NCBI GenBank assembly: GCA_016801845.1
Contig: CM028931.1
Span: forward strand, 23,430,802-23,494,801
Source: Polydactylus sextarius
Taxonomy: Eukaryota > Chordata > Actinopteri > Polynemidae
DNA: 64,000 nucleotides
Direction: 5' to 3'
Every line of letters starts with the position of its first letter. Within the stretch, counting starts at the first letter, position 1. Below, piece by piece: positions 13,931 to 25,984 of the stretch. Under the pieces are notes generated by a model. It was given only the letters and a program-made list of their open reading frames with translations, searched no databases and was not told the origin of the DNA. The translations under genes were made by a program, and so were the position numbers.

Positions 13931-14691
13931 ATTGCTCCTTCACTCCGCCTGATTCCCTCTCTACAGTCAGTAATCGTAATATAACCTGATCTTAATTTAA
14001 GAGGATCAACCATCGAGACTGTAGCGGTGAACTCAATATGCTGGCCAAGGAAAAACACGCCAGACACAACAGAGCATGAAAATCGGTAATTGGACCTAAA
14101 TCCTCAGCATTAGATGATTTAATAAGTCGAATTAGGAAAGTACCACAAGCTTTAACCTCTATCCAGGAATGAATGTTTATTCTGTGGTTCACTTCATTTC
14201 CTTTATATACAGGTTAAAAAAGAAATGACACAGCAGTGTGTAATAAAATTTTCCATTATATTTGAAACAAGGTGCATGTTAGCTACGTTATGAAACTTTG
14301 TAATGTATGATAATGAGTTTACCCTGGACACAACTGGGAGAATTATTTACCTACACTGGGAGTAAAGGAGACATCATGCAAATGAAATGCAAACTATGCT
14401 TGCCAGCGTATTTACTCTAGTAATATTAGTGTTAGAGAGATATCACAGGGTTAGATTATTATTTAAAAAAAAGGGTTAGAGTTGGGAGTATTTGTTTTCA
14501 AAGAATACATTATATTTTGACTACTTAAATACTTGTAGTTGTAATGTAGAGTAACATTTCATATTTCAGTCCAGAGTGATTTCAACTCAGGGTCTATTAA
14601 ACCACGAATACAAGTCAAACACCCCCTCATAAGATATTTTACATTGGTCGAAGTAATATCGATTGTCTTTTGTGCTCACAGTCAAATAGCT

Positions 14692-15350
14692 AACAATGAA
14701 AGTGAATGGGGCAGCCAGACAAATGTATCTAAATCGCCATTTTTAACCACTAATAAAGCTAAAAATATCACTTCACTTACACAGTAGTATGAATAGTGTC
14801 CCTTTACATAAACCTAAGCACTGATAACTTAGTAAGTGTAGTGAATGTACTGTCAACAATGAAAGTAAATGGGGCCACCAGCCAAATGTATCTAAATGGC
14901 CATTTTTTAACCACTAATAAAGCTCAAAATATCACTACACTTCAGCAGTAGCATAAATATGGTCCCTACACATAAAATGAAGTACTAACTTTTCAGTCAA
15001 ACTAATGAATGTATTATTTTCCTAAACAATGGGCGAGGAAAATGATGAATCTGCTGATCTGGAACAACATGTAAGGTGTTCTAAATCAGTAGATTTGTCT
15101 CTTCGTTCTTGCTCTTCACAGGCACATCAGCCAGTTGCTTAAGAAAATGATGAATCTGCTGATCTGGAACACCGTTCATCACCAGTTGCGTAAATCTTGT
15201 AAAAAAAACATTTTTTAATAAACTCTCGGTTCACTAACTAAGTTATCACTACTTCAGCTTGAAGTGAAGTGAATATTTTGACCTACATTAGTGGTTAAAA
15301 AAAAACAATTTAGATACATGTGGCTGGCTGCCCCATATACTTTCATTGTT
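14692..15350. mobile_element. Long-TIR MITE (AACAATGAAAGTGAATGGGG family)
   Basis: An 85 bp left arm (AACAATGAAAGTGAATGGGG, CCATTTTTAACCACTAATAA) is matched in reverse complement at the right end (GTGGTTAAAAAAAAACAATT, CTGCCCCATATACTTTCATTGTT). A second left-arm copy lies inside at 14,856, so one copy is nested or tandemly duplicated. A compact copy is at 21,029-21,272. Confidence 0.85.
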
Positions 15351-15880
15351 AATTACTTGGTTGTGGAAACAAGACGGTCAAACTCAATATTACTTCAACC
15401 AACGTAAAATATCAACAACACACAACATACTCGCACTAGTGAACCAGTATCTGAGGACGTGTGGCCCTGTCATGTCCTTAATGAACTCGGTTAAGTGTCA
15501 TCACACCTGCCAAAGAATGTGCAGTTAAGTTGTCTCGTTATCTTTCCAAAATACTGACTCCGAACAGAGAGTGCCTGTGACCAGACCAGAATTTTAATTG
15601 TACTCGACTCTGCCAAGGTGCCCTCCGTGTGCAGACGCTCCTGCTCCACCTCCCCCCGAGCAACTGTGACGCTGCTACTCTCACTTGTCTGATGAGACTA
15701 TTTCCCTCCCGCCTGCGCTGGGAGTGTAAATCAGGATTCAGTGAACGCAGTCGGCGCAGAACGCAGAGCTCAGCTGCTGTTTAACAACATATCCTCAAAG
15801 CTCGGAGCCGGTGAACTTCTGCACTGAAGCTGAAACATGTTCGACCCTCGACACGACCCTGATTTCTGATGCAGAAAAAA
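15351..15880. other. Intergenic sequence, nothing recognised
   Basis: Moderately GC-rich around 15,600-15,850 but with no exon-like or regulatory signal I can support. Confidence 0.4.
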
Positions 15881-16196
15881 AATCTACTTCCAGTAAACAA
15901 TAGAAGTAGAAAAGAAACATACTATGTTTATATTTTCTATCTATCTACCAACCAACCTACCTATCTATCTATATATATATCTAGCTAGCTAGCTACTTCA
16001 ATTAAATAGTAGTAGAAGAAAAGAAACATAGTATGTTTATTATCTATGTGTCTGCCTATCTACTTCCAATGAACAGTAGAAGAAGAAAAGCATCATAGTA
16101 TGTTTGCATTATTTATCTAGCTATGGTTCAGATTTTCTGACAAACAGTAGGATACTACTTCCAATAAACAGTAGAAGAAAAGAAAGAAAGAAGCAA
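15881..16196 (+). repeat. GATA-linked dispersed tandem repeat, cluster B
   Basis: Four copies of the cluster A core, separated by TATC/TAGC runs, ending in a 20-base A run near 16,197-16,217. A TG microsatellite follows at about 16,388-16,408. Confidence 0.88.
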
Positions 16197-16913
16197 AAAA
16201 AAAAAAAAAAAAAAAAAGATCCAGATTTATTTATTGAACATGAAGCTTTGTGTTTTTAGCACCCACTTATAGGGTTTGATGTTGACTCAGTAATTCCATA
16301 AGAGTCTGAGGTCATGGTTTCAGTCGAGTCTTAAACTTGATACAAAGTAGCCATGTTGCACATATTCTGCAGCATTCACCGAGAGTATGTGTGTGTGTGT
16401 GTGTGTGCGCACAAACACAACCCAAGGACAGAAACCAAATATTCCTCTGTGGACACCAACATACAATACCTCACTACTCTGACTGGGATCACTGCTGCTG
16501 CTGCAGGGCCTCGTCGTTACAACGAGAACAAATGTAACAAATCAGTTCTCGTAGCTTACAAGAAACTATCAGAGGACGTTTGTTCAGACAGAGTGACTTG
16601 ACACATTTAACGCTGATGAACAACTCTTCAATAGCTGCGACAAATATCAGACAAATTCATCTGGTGCTATATATTTAAACCACGCCTAGACAGAAGAACG
16701 GTCTGTGGATGGAGACTTTTCTTGGCAAATATGGTTTTGATAACATGGTTTTGTGAGCCTAAATATCAGATGACTAGAAAAGCCATCCATCCATCCATCT
16801 GATTTTTCGACTATCAAAACCATGTTTCAGGGTTGATGTAGGCGCCATCTTAAAATGTGGATGAATGTAAAAAAATCTCAAAAAATATCAATTCTATATT
16901 TGTTTACTTGTCA

Positions 16914-17215
16914 TACTGAAGTACAGTAAATACTACATACTTTAAAGCTTTTACTTGAGTATCATTTTAGAAGCTGACTTGTACTTCTACTCTTGTATCT
17001 GTACTTCTACTCTACTATAGTATGTACTTCTACTGTAGTTTGTGTACTTCTGCTCTAGTATGTGTACTTCTACTCTAGTATATGTACTTCTACTCTTGTA
17101 TCTGCACTTTTACTCTAGTATGTGTACTTGTACTCTAGTATACAAGTACCTCTACTCTAGTATATAAGTACCTCTACTCTAGTATATGTACTTCTACTAC
17201 CTCTAAGTTGGACTT
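16914..17215 (+). repeat. TACTTCTACTCTAGTATATG minisatellite (copy 1)
   Basis: About a dozen units of roughly 20 bp (GTACTTCTACTCTAGTATAT) preceded by ACTGAAGTACAGTAAATACT. The same flank plus array occurs at 32,063-32,225. Confidence 0.88.
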
Positions 17216-18149
17216 TCAGGTACTTTATACAACACTGGCCTCCACCATGAAACAACAGTGGAAAATACTAGTACTATGTTGCACCAAAAGAACCAAGAGG
17301 TACAACATTAACGCTGCATTATATAGAACATAAAGTGATATAAGTTTTATATTGATGCTGTCAAACCTTCAATGGTCTCTAACGTCCAACGAGTCTTCAT
17401 TTATGTTATGTATCTGCACTTCTACTCTACTGAGACTTTCAGGTACTTTATACAACACTGACCATCCATGAAATGAAAGGGAGTTTATTTTTAGTAACTC
17501 ATAGTGCTGGTGAAAACATAATAAGAAAACAAAGTAGCAGAATAGTGTCACTTTCTCAGCTCTAATAGTGAGCTGGTGAGTGACATTTAGGCTGATGGAG
17601 CCACTAAGAAGTGACAGATGTATTTACTAAAGGGGTTTGAAATACACAATGTTACTGGTGTTAACAGCAACACATTGTTCTTTGTCCAGTTAGACGTGAG
17701 TCAGAGTCACATTTTTAAATGCCAATTACAACAATCTTGTATTTGATACGAGTTTTTTCTAGTTTGCGGCGGAACGATAATGAAGAAAAACGCAGATATG
17801 AACCCCAAACTATGTCAGTTTCTTCCTCCTTCTCCCACCGCTCATTCCACATTCTCACACTCTGTCTTATCGAACCAAATCTTTGCACTGCGTGTGTGTC
17901 GATGGAAAAGAGCAAACACACAACTATGGTCTGCAGCTGTTCAAATATTGTGACATGTGATCTGTGGCTGCCACAAAGAGCGCTTGTTATGAACGAGCGG
18001 GACACAAAGAGTGGGAGAACAGGGAGCTCATCTCCGCCGGGCGGCCGTCTCCACCTCGGCGCTGTATTTACTGAACTCTCAGAGAAATATCTGCACACGG
18101 AGAAACCTCTGCTACTGTCAACACAACAAACGGAGGAGAACCGTAGTCT
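17216..18149. other. Intergenic sequence, nothing recognised
   Basis: Holds long overlapping open frames on both strands (17,715-18,098 minus; 17,719-18,231 plus). Neither shows a domain, and mutual overlap argues against both being real. Confidence 0.45.
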
Positions 18150-18775
18150 TTTTAGGAGCAGGGGTAGAGGTTGGGGTAATGGTTTTAGGGTAGGGATAGG
18201 TGTAGGGGTTTGGGGTAGTCATACCATTTAATGGTTCATCCAAAACAAACCTTCCTATCTTGTTATTTATATTGTAACAGTTGAATAGCCAGTGTCATAG
18301 CATTGAAGTGATGCTTTAATGATCACAATGATTGGGGTAGGGGTAAGGGAAGGTGTAGGGGTAGGTGTAGGGGGTCTGATAGGGGTAGAGGGAGGGGTGG
18401 GGGTAAGGATTGGGTTAGGTGCAGGGGCTGGGGTAGATGTAAGTGTTATGGGGTAGGGGTTGGAGTAAGGGTTTTGGGTTTGGTTTGGGTCAGGGTTAGG
18501 TCTAGGTGTAGGGGTTGGGGTAACTTATGGGGTGGGGTAGGGGTAAGGGTTATGGGGTTTGGTTAGGTGTAGGGGTTGGGGTAAGTTATGGGGTAGGGGC
18601 AAGGGTTATGGGGTTTGGTTAGGTATAGGGGTAAGTTATGGGGTAGGTGTAGAGGTGAGGGTTGTGGGGTTTGTTTAGGTGTAGGGATAAGGGTTGTGGT
18701 AGTTGTACAGGTTGGGGTAGGGGTAGGTATAGGAGTAAGGGTTATGGGGTAGTTGTAGGGGTTGGGATCGTGGTA
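18150..18775 (+). repeat. Telomere-like G-rich minisatellite, left inverted arm
   Basis: Degenerate units such as GGGGTAGGGGTAAGGGTTAT, G-rich on the plus strand, interrupted at 18,220-18,335 by unique sequence that includes ACCATTTAATGG and GCATTGAAGTGATGCTTTAA. It is the inverse of 19,658-20,408. Many G3-4 runs make quadruplex formation plausible (inference). Confidence 0.9.
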
Positions 18776-19657
18776 GTTGCAGCACTAGCAATAAAGTTAA
18801 TCTTTATTTATCATCTATGCTGGATAAACACAACAGCGATTAGTAGCATTTGAACAAATCTCCTATCAAAGGCTGATTGAATTCCTCAACTCCTGAAAGA
18901 ACAAACCTGCTTTTGTTGTCCCGTTCTTTCTGCTTTGTGTCTCCTCGACAGGACTGTTTGTTTCACAGCTCCTGTCACGCCCAAAGATGAGGATCAGATG
19001 GACAAAGCCTCGGCCTTTGTCAGCTTTTCTGACAATTTCCTGAGTCAGATATTAAGCGCGTCCCCTCAACACCTACAGCTGATATTGTACCGCGATCTGA
19101 AGGGATTACCTTCGTCTCTGAAAGCAGGATATGTTGGTGATTGAGGAGATTACAAATATTTACATGAATAATCTTTTAAACAGGCATCTTTCATATACAG
19201 ATGATTGTGTTTTTTGACATTAAGAAGACTTCAGACCTTCACAGAGCCCAGTTCGGTGTTTATATCCAACAACACGAATGTGCCAGAGGCCTCTCAGATC
19301 AAAGTATCATTTCATACCTTTGCGCCGCGCAAGGGGCGCTGAATCCATTCGAGCCTCGTCAGGCTCGGGAAGAAACACAGACATGACATGTACCATACAA
19401 GGCCTCCTCAGTGAGGTCATGCCTCAGCTCTGGGATTAACAGAATAGCTGGGCTCTGACGTGATCCGCTCTCTCCTCTTCTACTGTAATCGTCAGGCTGA
19501 GCTTTCTGTCCATTGTTTCTTTTTTCATTTCACAGCTCGGTGGAGTTCGTATTTTGCGCGCAGGCCACAATGTTTCTACTCTAGTCCGTGTTTCTTTACA
19601 GCTTATGTATGATTACAGTGATATGACGCTGGGTAAATTCAACTATTAAAGGACATA
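18776..19657. other. Spacer between the telomere-like arms
   Basis: About 0.9 kb of ordinary sequence; the small open frames have no recognisable domain. It ends with TGACGCTGGGTAAATTCAAC near 19,624, which resembles 20,443-20,462. Confidence 0.5.
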
Positions 19658-20408
19658 AAAACCCTACCCCAACACCTACACCTACCCCAGTCTCTACCCC
19701 AAAATCTGCCACTACTCTTACCCCTACCCCATAACCTTTGCCCCTACCCTTAGCCCTTTTCCTATTCTTACCCCTACCCTGTAATCTTTACCCCTCCACC
19801 TACTCTTACCCCTACCCCAATCTCTGCCCCTATTCTTACCCCTACCCCATAACCTTTACCCCTATTCCAATCTTTACCCCAACCCCTGCCCCTATTCCTA
19901 CCCCTACCCTATAACCTTTACCCCTACCCCATAACCTTTACCCCTACTCTTACCCCAGCCCCTACCCCATAACCCTTACCCCTACCCCAACCCCTGCCCC
20001 TATTCCTACCCCTACCCTATAACCTTTACCCCTACCCCATAACCTTTACCCCTACTCTTACCCCAGCCCCTACCCCATAACCCTTACCCCTACCCCAACC
20101 CCTGCCCCATAACCATTACCCCATTCCAATCTTTACCCCAACCCCTCCCCCTACTCTTACCCCTACCCCATAACCGTTACCCCTACCCTTACACTTACCC
20201 CTACCCCATAACCCTTATTATACTCCAATCTCTACCCCAACCCCTCCCTTACTCCTACCCCATAACCGTTACCCCTACCCCTAACCTTCTACACCTATCC
20301 CTACCAACCATTTCCCCTATACCTACCCCTACCCCAGCCCTAACACCTACCCTAACCCCTATGCCAACTCCTACCTCTACCCCTTTCCTACCCTTACCCC
20401 TACCCCAA
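19658..20408 (-). repeat. Telomere-like C-rich minisatellite, right inverted arm
   Basis: Units such as CCCCTACCCCATAACCTTTA on the plus strand, reverse complement of the left arm. Followed by AATTGTGATCATTAAAGCAC, CAATGCTATGACACTGG and CCATTAAATGGTATGG (20,400-20,525), which mirror the unique block inside the left arm. Confidence 0.9.
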
Positions 20409-20624
20409 TAATTGTGATCATTAAAGCACCACTTCAATGCTATGACACTGGGAAAATTCAACTGTTACAGGATAAATGAGACAGGACAGACATGTTTGTT
20501 TTGGACCAACCATTAAATGGTATGGGAATAGTGCAAAATATGTCTTAAACTGCCTTGAAACTTCATCTCAATTTTTTTTTTTTTTTTATGTAACATACCA
20601 TAAATGGAAGGTCACGGCTCACCC

Positions 20625-20865
20625 GTCTGATTTCTGAAGCACCGTGTCACAAAACAAAAGTCGTCTCGAACAGGTTTCATGAACATAATGAGTTGGTTGC
20701 ACTTCGGTGACCTCCCCTGTCACCAGATCTGAGTCCAGCAGAACACCTTTGGGACATGGTACATATTTGCAGCATGAAGGCGCAGTTGACAAAGAAACCT
20801 TGGAAACAACATGATAAAACAAAGAGGCGACTGCAGAGGGAAGAATTCATCTGCGCTCTCTGAAC
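20625..20865 (+). pseudogene. Tc1-like transposase C-terminal fragment
   Basis: The plus strand reads EAPCHKTKVVSNRFHEHNEL, an in-frame TGA where Trp is usual, then LSPDLSPAEHLWDMV and SMKAQL. The SPDLxPxEHLWD motif carries the last catalytic acidic residue of Tc1/mariner DDE transposases. The flanks are unrelated to the element at 9,978-10,889, and the fragment is truncated on both sides. A T-run lies just upstream at about 20,571-20,587. Confidence 0.82.
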
Positions 20866-21028
20866 ATTACCAATGAATTAAAGACCCCCGGAAACATGTG
20901 AAAACATGATTCATAGTTACTGATCCTGAGGCCCCAACACTATCAACATTAACCACCTGCACTTAAAAAGCATCATCAAATTGTTAAATTAGCACAAAAA
21001 AATTCAACTCACACCCATTATGTTTTGT

Positions 21029-21272
21029 TAACAATGAAAGTAAATGGGGCAGTCAACCAAATGTCTCTAAATTGTCATTTTTTAACCACTAATAAAGCTC
21101 AAAGACTTACAAGACATTACAAGACTTGTAGAAGTGTGTTCCAGATCAGCAGATGTGTAGGGACCCTATTCATGCTACTTCTGAAGTGAAGTGATGTTTT
21201 GAGCTTAATCAGTGGTTAAAAAATGACAATTTAGATACATTTGGCTGGCTGCCCCATTTACTTCCATTGTTA
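21029..21272. mobile_element. Long-TIR MITE, compact copy
   Basis: Starts AACAATGAAAGTAAATGGGG and ends TGCCCCATTTACTTCCATTG. The two arms (about 80 bp each, including AACCACTAATAAAGCTCAAA and its complement) are close to perfect inverted repeats with only about 80 bp between them, so the copy could fold into a hairpin. Confidence 0.87.
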
Positions 21273-21479
21273 CTGGGGTGTTTGACTCATATTGGTGGTA
21301 AAATAGACCCGACTGATCCGGTTCTACATGGGGGTTCCACAGTTTTCCTTGGTTTTGGGCGCTTAAATTAGCACATTATCACACAAGTGTCACAAGCAAG
21401 GGACACTCCCTTGAAGACTCATGTATGAGGTAGACTTTGAGGTTCCCCTCATACAATAACTCGGCTTCGCACTGTCAGG

Positions 21480-22460
21480 CCAAAGCCAAGCTAACCGAGG
21501 TGTTAGCTGCTTTCACACCATCTCAGGGCTGTCTCGGAACCACTAGCTCCAGATTTCTGGGCCGACCGAAACGTTGGACTACGCGGGTCTATTGGCTCTT
21601 AGTTTTGCATCTGCAGTCTAGGGTTTTTCATAGCAATGTATGTAGCTTTGCGCTAAGCTGAAATTCTGTTAGCCTGCGACAGGTTTGGTTGCCAACGTGT
21701 TCGTGTCTTCCAGCAAAAGTAAACTAAACTGACGAGGCGCTCTGCTAAATTTTTCCTGCTATTATGTCAATACCGCTCTTAAAATGGGCGGTGTTGGTGA
21801 CGTTTACACAAACGGGAGCTTGCCGAAGGGTAATCCGGAGAAGCTAGTGGCCTGACTATCGGAACACAAAGGTCTCGGGGCTATGGGGCTAGTAGACCTG
21901 GGATGCTAGCACCCCTGGCGATTCTGGCGCGACCAAAACGTTGAGCTACTTGGGGCTAGAGGCGGGGTCAACGTTAACCTGTAGGTGTGGAGACGGCAGG
22001 TAGAAGCAATAAAGATGCTAGTGCAGAAATGTATTTAAGATTTTAGCTGCTATGGAGAACGACGGACCGATATTTCCGGTCTCAGTCCGAAGGAGTCCAA
22101 GGAAAACTTAAGAAACTGCGGGCGCAGTATAAGCTCTAAGACGTCAGTTAGCAAGCTAACATCTTACAGCAGACCCATCTTGATCTGCTACAACTACAAT
22201 TAAAAACAGCAACAGAATTGATCGTTTACTTGCCACTAGCTGTTTGTTTTTGCGTGCTTGAACCTCCCATCCTGTTTGAAAATGGGCATGAAACGTAAGC
22301 TTACCGCAGGGTGATCCAGAGAAGCTAGTGGCCTTACTATCTGAACAAGGACTTTGAGCCTAGTAGACCTGGGACACTTAGAACCTAGTTGGCTCCCAAA
22401 TGACCCCTGGCTTGACAGTCTGAAGCTGGCTAATGGTGTCCTTTCATCCCTTCCCAGAAG
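21480..22460 (+). repeat. Two diverged copies of the 10.92-11.23 kb dispersed repeat
   Basis: CCGAAGGGTAATCCGGAGAA and GCTAGTGGCCTGACTATC at about 21,825-21,865, and GCAGGGTGATCCAGAGAA with GCTAGTGGCCTTACTATC at about 22,305-22,340, each followed by TAGACCTGGGA. A further block, GTTAGCAAGCTAACATCTTA to CAGCAGACCCATCTTGATC at 22,147-22,185, is the inverse of sequence near 11,090-11,135. Confidence 0.6.
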
Positions 22461-22942
22461 ACTTAATAAGTCATCTGGCTCAGGTGGGACGTGTGGACAC
22501 TCCACCTCAGGTGACTTTAACGACTGTCGTTACGGAAACAGTGGCTGTATCCGAAAATCTCTACTAGCCTACTATGTAGTAGCAAACATGAGTAAGCCAC
22601 GATCTAGTACGTCTGAATACCTTAGTATTCTTTAAGTAGTAAGCGAAAGGTTCAGGGATGGGTTACTACTTCCGGTAGGATTTTGCAGTATGCAAGCGAT
22701 GTACACAACGCTATCCCAGAAGTCACCAGGAGGCTAAGAACCATAGAAGAAGAAACTTCACCTTCTAAAAGTGACAAGAGACCCGATACGTACTCGGATG
22801 AATTAATTACTTATAGTAAACAGTGACAACCATGTCTACGTGCTTGTAAGTGAACGAAGAAGCTAGGGTTTGTTTTGATATTGTTTACATTTTACGTTTT
22901 ATTCAAAGCTTGTTTAGGGATTTGTGTGATGTCTAACTTGCA

Positions 22943-23035
22943 TTAACCCTCCTGTTGCCTTCATATTCTGTAAACACTCTTTGTCCTCGGGGGTCAAAAA
23001 TGACCCGCCATCGCTAAAGAGGTAAAATAAAGTAG
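22943..23035. mobile_element. piggyBac-like MITE end (TTAACCCTCCTGTTGCC)
   Basis: TTAA followed by CCCTCCTGTTGCC and the palindrome GGGGTCAAAAATGACCCGC. A similar inverted end (ATGAGGGTTAA with GGGTCAAATATGACCC) is at 49,975-50,036. TTAA plus CCCT resembles piggyBac target site and terminus; the rest of the element is not delimited. Confidence 0.45.
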
Positions 23036-23540
23036 TTTCATTTTATTTTAAATGTCAAATCTATTTCTAATAAAGAAACAACCTGTCCTTTATCAGAAAC
23101 CGTGTCAATATGTTTGAGTTTTCCATTTTTGACAATGCAGAAAGCAGACTGCGATGCTAACTAGCTGCGGTAGCTAACGCTCCGCTTCGAGTCGCAAAAT
23201 CACGACGTCGACGTAAACGTCCGGGTCACAGGACGGGCAAGATGGCATGTTGCAGTACGTCCGAAATTGTGTCTGCTACTTGCTAGCTTGACACGTAGTA
23301 GCTACTACTGCAACGCTTGAATAGTTGGCGCTCGTGTAGTATGTTTTTTTTTTTTTTCGGAAACTTTCGGTCACTATGCCGTCAACTGGCGTCCATGTTT
23401 GTTACGATCAGCCTCACCAGTCATTTCCCCGAGTTGTGAATGTTTGGCTTCACGCCTCTGACCTCATGTTTCCTTTCCATTTCCCCTCTGACCGGACTCA
23501 TCATTAAACAATAGAAAGGAAATGTTGCTATCATCGCCTC

Positions 23541-23607
23541 ATTAAAAAAAAAAAAAAAAAAAAACCCACTCCACCTGAGTGAGAAGGTTCCATCGAGTCA
23601 TCACTTC

Positions 23608-23657
<50 letters not shown>

Positions 23658-25670
23658 GTTTTTTTCCTAATTGTTTTCTTCAAGAATATTGTTTGAACAA
23701 TAATTGAAAAAATATTCACGATTAATTAGAAATGAATATATTATTAATTAATTATATACATATATATACCATGTAGCTGTTCGCTGGTTTGAATCCCGAC
23801 CGAACTTCCCTGCATGTTAAATAATATTTTTAAAAAAAAAAAAAAAAGAATGTTTTGAGAACAATTTTTTTTTTTTTGCCACCTGCCCCCAAACAATATT
23901 TTCATCTTTGATTTTTTTACTTTATTTTTGACATTTTTTTAAAACAATAATTAGAATTTTTTTTTTTTTTTTAAATCTTCTTTTTCACAAATGTTTTTCT
24001 TCCATTTTGTTAACCCTTAAAATTAAAAAAAAAATCCTTTTTTCCTTTTTTTCCCTGAATTATTATCTTTCTTTGTATTTTTTCATTTTACCTTATTTTT
24101 GACGTTTTTATTTTCAAAAAAATTTTTTTGAATACATTTTTTTTTAGAATAATAATAATAAAATTCTTCTTTTTCACATTTCTCTTCATCCGTTTTGTTA
24201 ACCCTTAAAATTTAAGAAAGAAAATACATTTTTTTCCAATTGGTCATGACGCCATATAAACAAAACAAAAAAATTATCATGTGAACAAATTTTTCTCCCT
24301 TTTTAAAACAAAAAACAAACAAAAAAAACCCTTAATTTTTCACTTTATTTATTTATTTATTTATTTTTTGTGTGTGTTCAAGACAATTCATTTTAATTTT
24401 TTTTTTTTCCTTCTGCACAATTCTTTTTCTTCCATTTTGTTAACCCTTAAATTTTTTTTTCTTCTTTTTTTTCCCAATTTGCTGCCTGGATAGCTGAAGG
24501 GTCACGACGTCACGTAGCTGTTCGCGGGTTCGAATCCCGACTTAATTAAACTTTTGCGCATCTTCCCCTGAAAAAGTGTTGCATATAAAGTGTTGCATAT
24601 AAAGTATATAAAGAAAAATTTCCTTCCACGATCCCCTTACATTGAGAGTTGAACTTGACACGTCACCTGTCTTGATTGCGAAGAAACAAAAATAACAGCT
24701 GCTCCAAACGTTCCCAACATGGATCACAGCATCCAAATGTGCGTAGCATCTGTTGCCGAACGTCTGACCTGCGCGTGACCCCGTGCCAACGCCCCGCTAA
24801 GAGCGTAAGTTTAGGTGGTGTTATCTGCTCCGTCAGCTACCGTCGACCTACTTCACACACGCGACCGTTCATCTGAGATCGTATATGAAATAAACACACG
24901 TTTATATAAAGACTAAACCCTGACTTAACTAAACTTAACCCTCAAACTGACAGGAAATACATTTAAATAAACACAAATAATAAAAAAAAAATCTATTTTA
25001 CTTTTTAGCCGGTTTTTCATTTTATGAAATTCTCTCTCTCTCTCTACACTGTCTTTATCATTAAAGGCAAAAAAAAAAAAAAAAAAAAAATTACATTTAA
25101 ATTTTTTTTAAAAAACATAAAAAAGCAAACAAATCTTTTTGTGTGACTCTCTGTCCTGTTTTTTGTCTCTGTAAAATGGCCAGTAAAAAAAGTAAAAAAA
25201 GTAAAAAAAAAAAAAAAAATGTTCTTTTTATTATTATTAAATTTGGAATTAATTAAAAAAAAAAAAAAAAAAAAAAACAACGTCGCGCAAACCAATTTTT
25301 TTTCCCGCTGTTTTCTTTTCTTGTTCCCCCAAATTATTTTCTTTTTTAAATTTTACTTTATATTTTCAAGAATGTCTCATAAACGACAAAGAATTTAAAA
25401 AAAAATTTCACAATCTTTTCTTCCATTTTGTTAACCATTAAAATTTAAGAAAATGTTTTTTTTCCACTTTTTTTTTTTAAATTTTAAACTTATTTTATAC
25501 TATAACCTTTTTATATTATGTATTATATTCAACTGATTTTTTGGTTGAAATTTTCACATTTCATAATCATTTTTCAAAAGTATCTAAAAAAATGTTTTTT
25601 TCTTTTTTTGGGAGGGGTTGCATTTTCTTTTCTTTCCTTTTTTCATTTACAATTGTTAAATTTACTTACA
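23541..25670. repeat. AT-rich block with homopolymers and a TA microsatellite
   Basis: Long A and T runs, (TA)n at about 23,610-23,654, and a recurring phrase TTCCATTTTGTTAACCCTTAA at about 24,001, 24,190, 24,431 and 25,422. No gene. Two tRNA-like B boxes occur inside (separate entry). Confidence 0.8.
24478..24545 (+). repeat. tRNA-derived SINE-like head with B box
   Basis: GGTTCGAATCC at 24,527-24,537 is a perfect Pol III B box, inside CGGGTTCGAATCCCG, which forms a T-arm-like stem. The upstream GGATAGCTGAAGGGTCACGA may be a decayed A box. A related copy (GTAGCTGTTCGCTGGTTTGAATCC) is at 23,772-23,800 and a weaker one (GCTGTTCACCGGTTTGAAAC) at 27,661. No full cloverleaf can be drawn, so this is not called a tRNA gene. 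Confidence 0.5.
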
Positions 25671-25984
25671 TAATTGGAAAGAACTAAACAGGCGTCGACA
25701 CGTCTTCTCTTTCATACATAAATTTCATAAATCCACTTATTAACAAACACGCTTGTGGTAAAGAGCCATAACTTCTGCACAAACAGCTTCTGATACGAAT
25801 GTGGGAATTAAATTCTGCCCAATATTTCATCAGCGCTGCCGCTGACTCAGGATCAGTGGTGGAGTCAACCACAGATGTTGAAATACTAGGACAGTGCCAG
25901 GATGTGGCAGATGTTGGAGAGAAAACAAAGTCTGGTTTCTGACTTTTTCTCCTTTTCACAACCACGTTGTCCACTAACTAGTTT

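Noticed and set aside
17719..18231. 170-codon plus-strand frame and a 127-codon minus-strand frame over the same bases
   Set aside because: No recognisable domain and mutual overlap. The plus frame runs into the G-rich array.
18150..20410. Interstitial telomere
   Set aside because: Units are GGGGTA/GGGGTAAGGGTTAT variants, not clean TTAGGG, and occur as inverted arms inside the window.
24511..24545. tRNA gene
   Set aside because: Only a T-arm and B box are present; no acceptor stem, anticodon arm or convincing A box, so called SINE-like instead.
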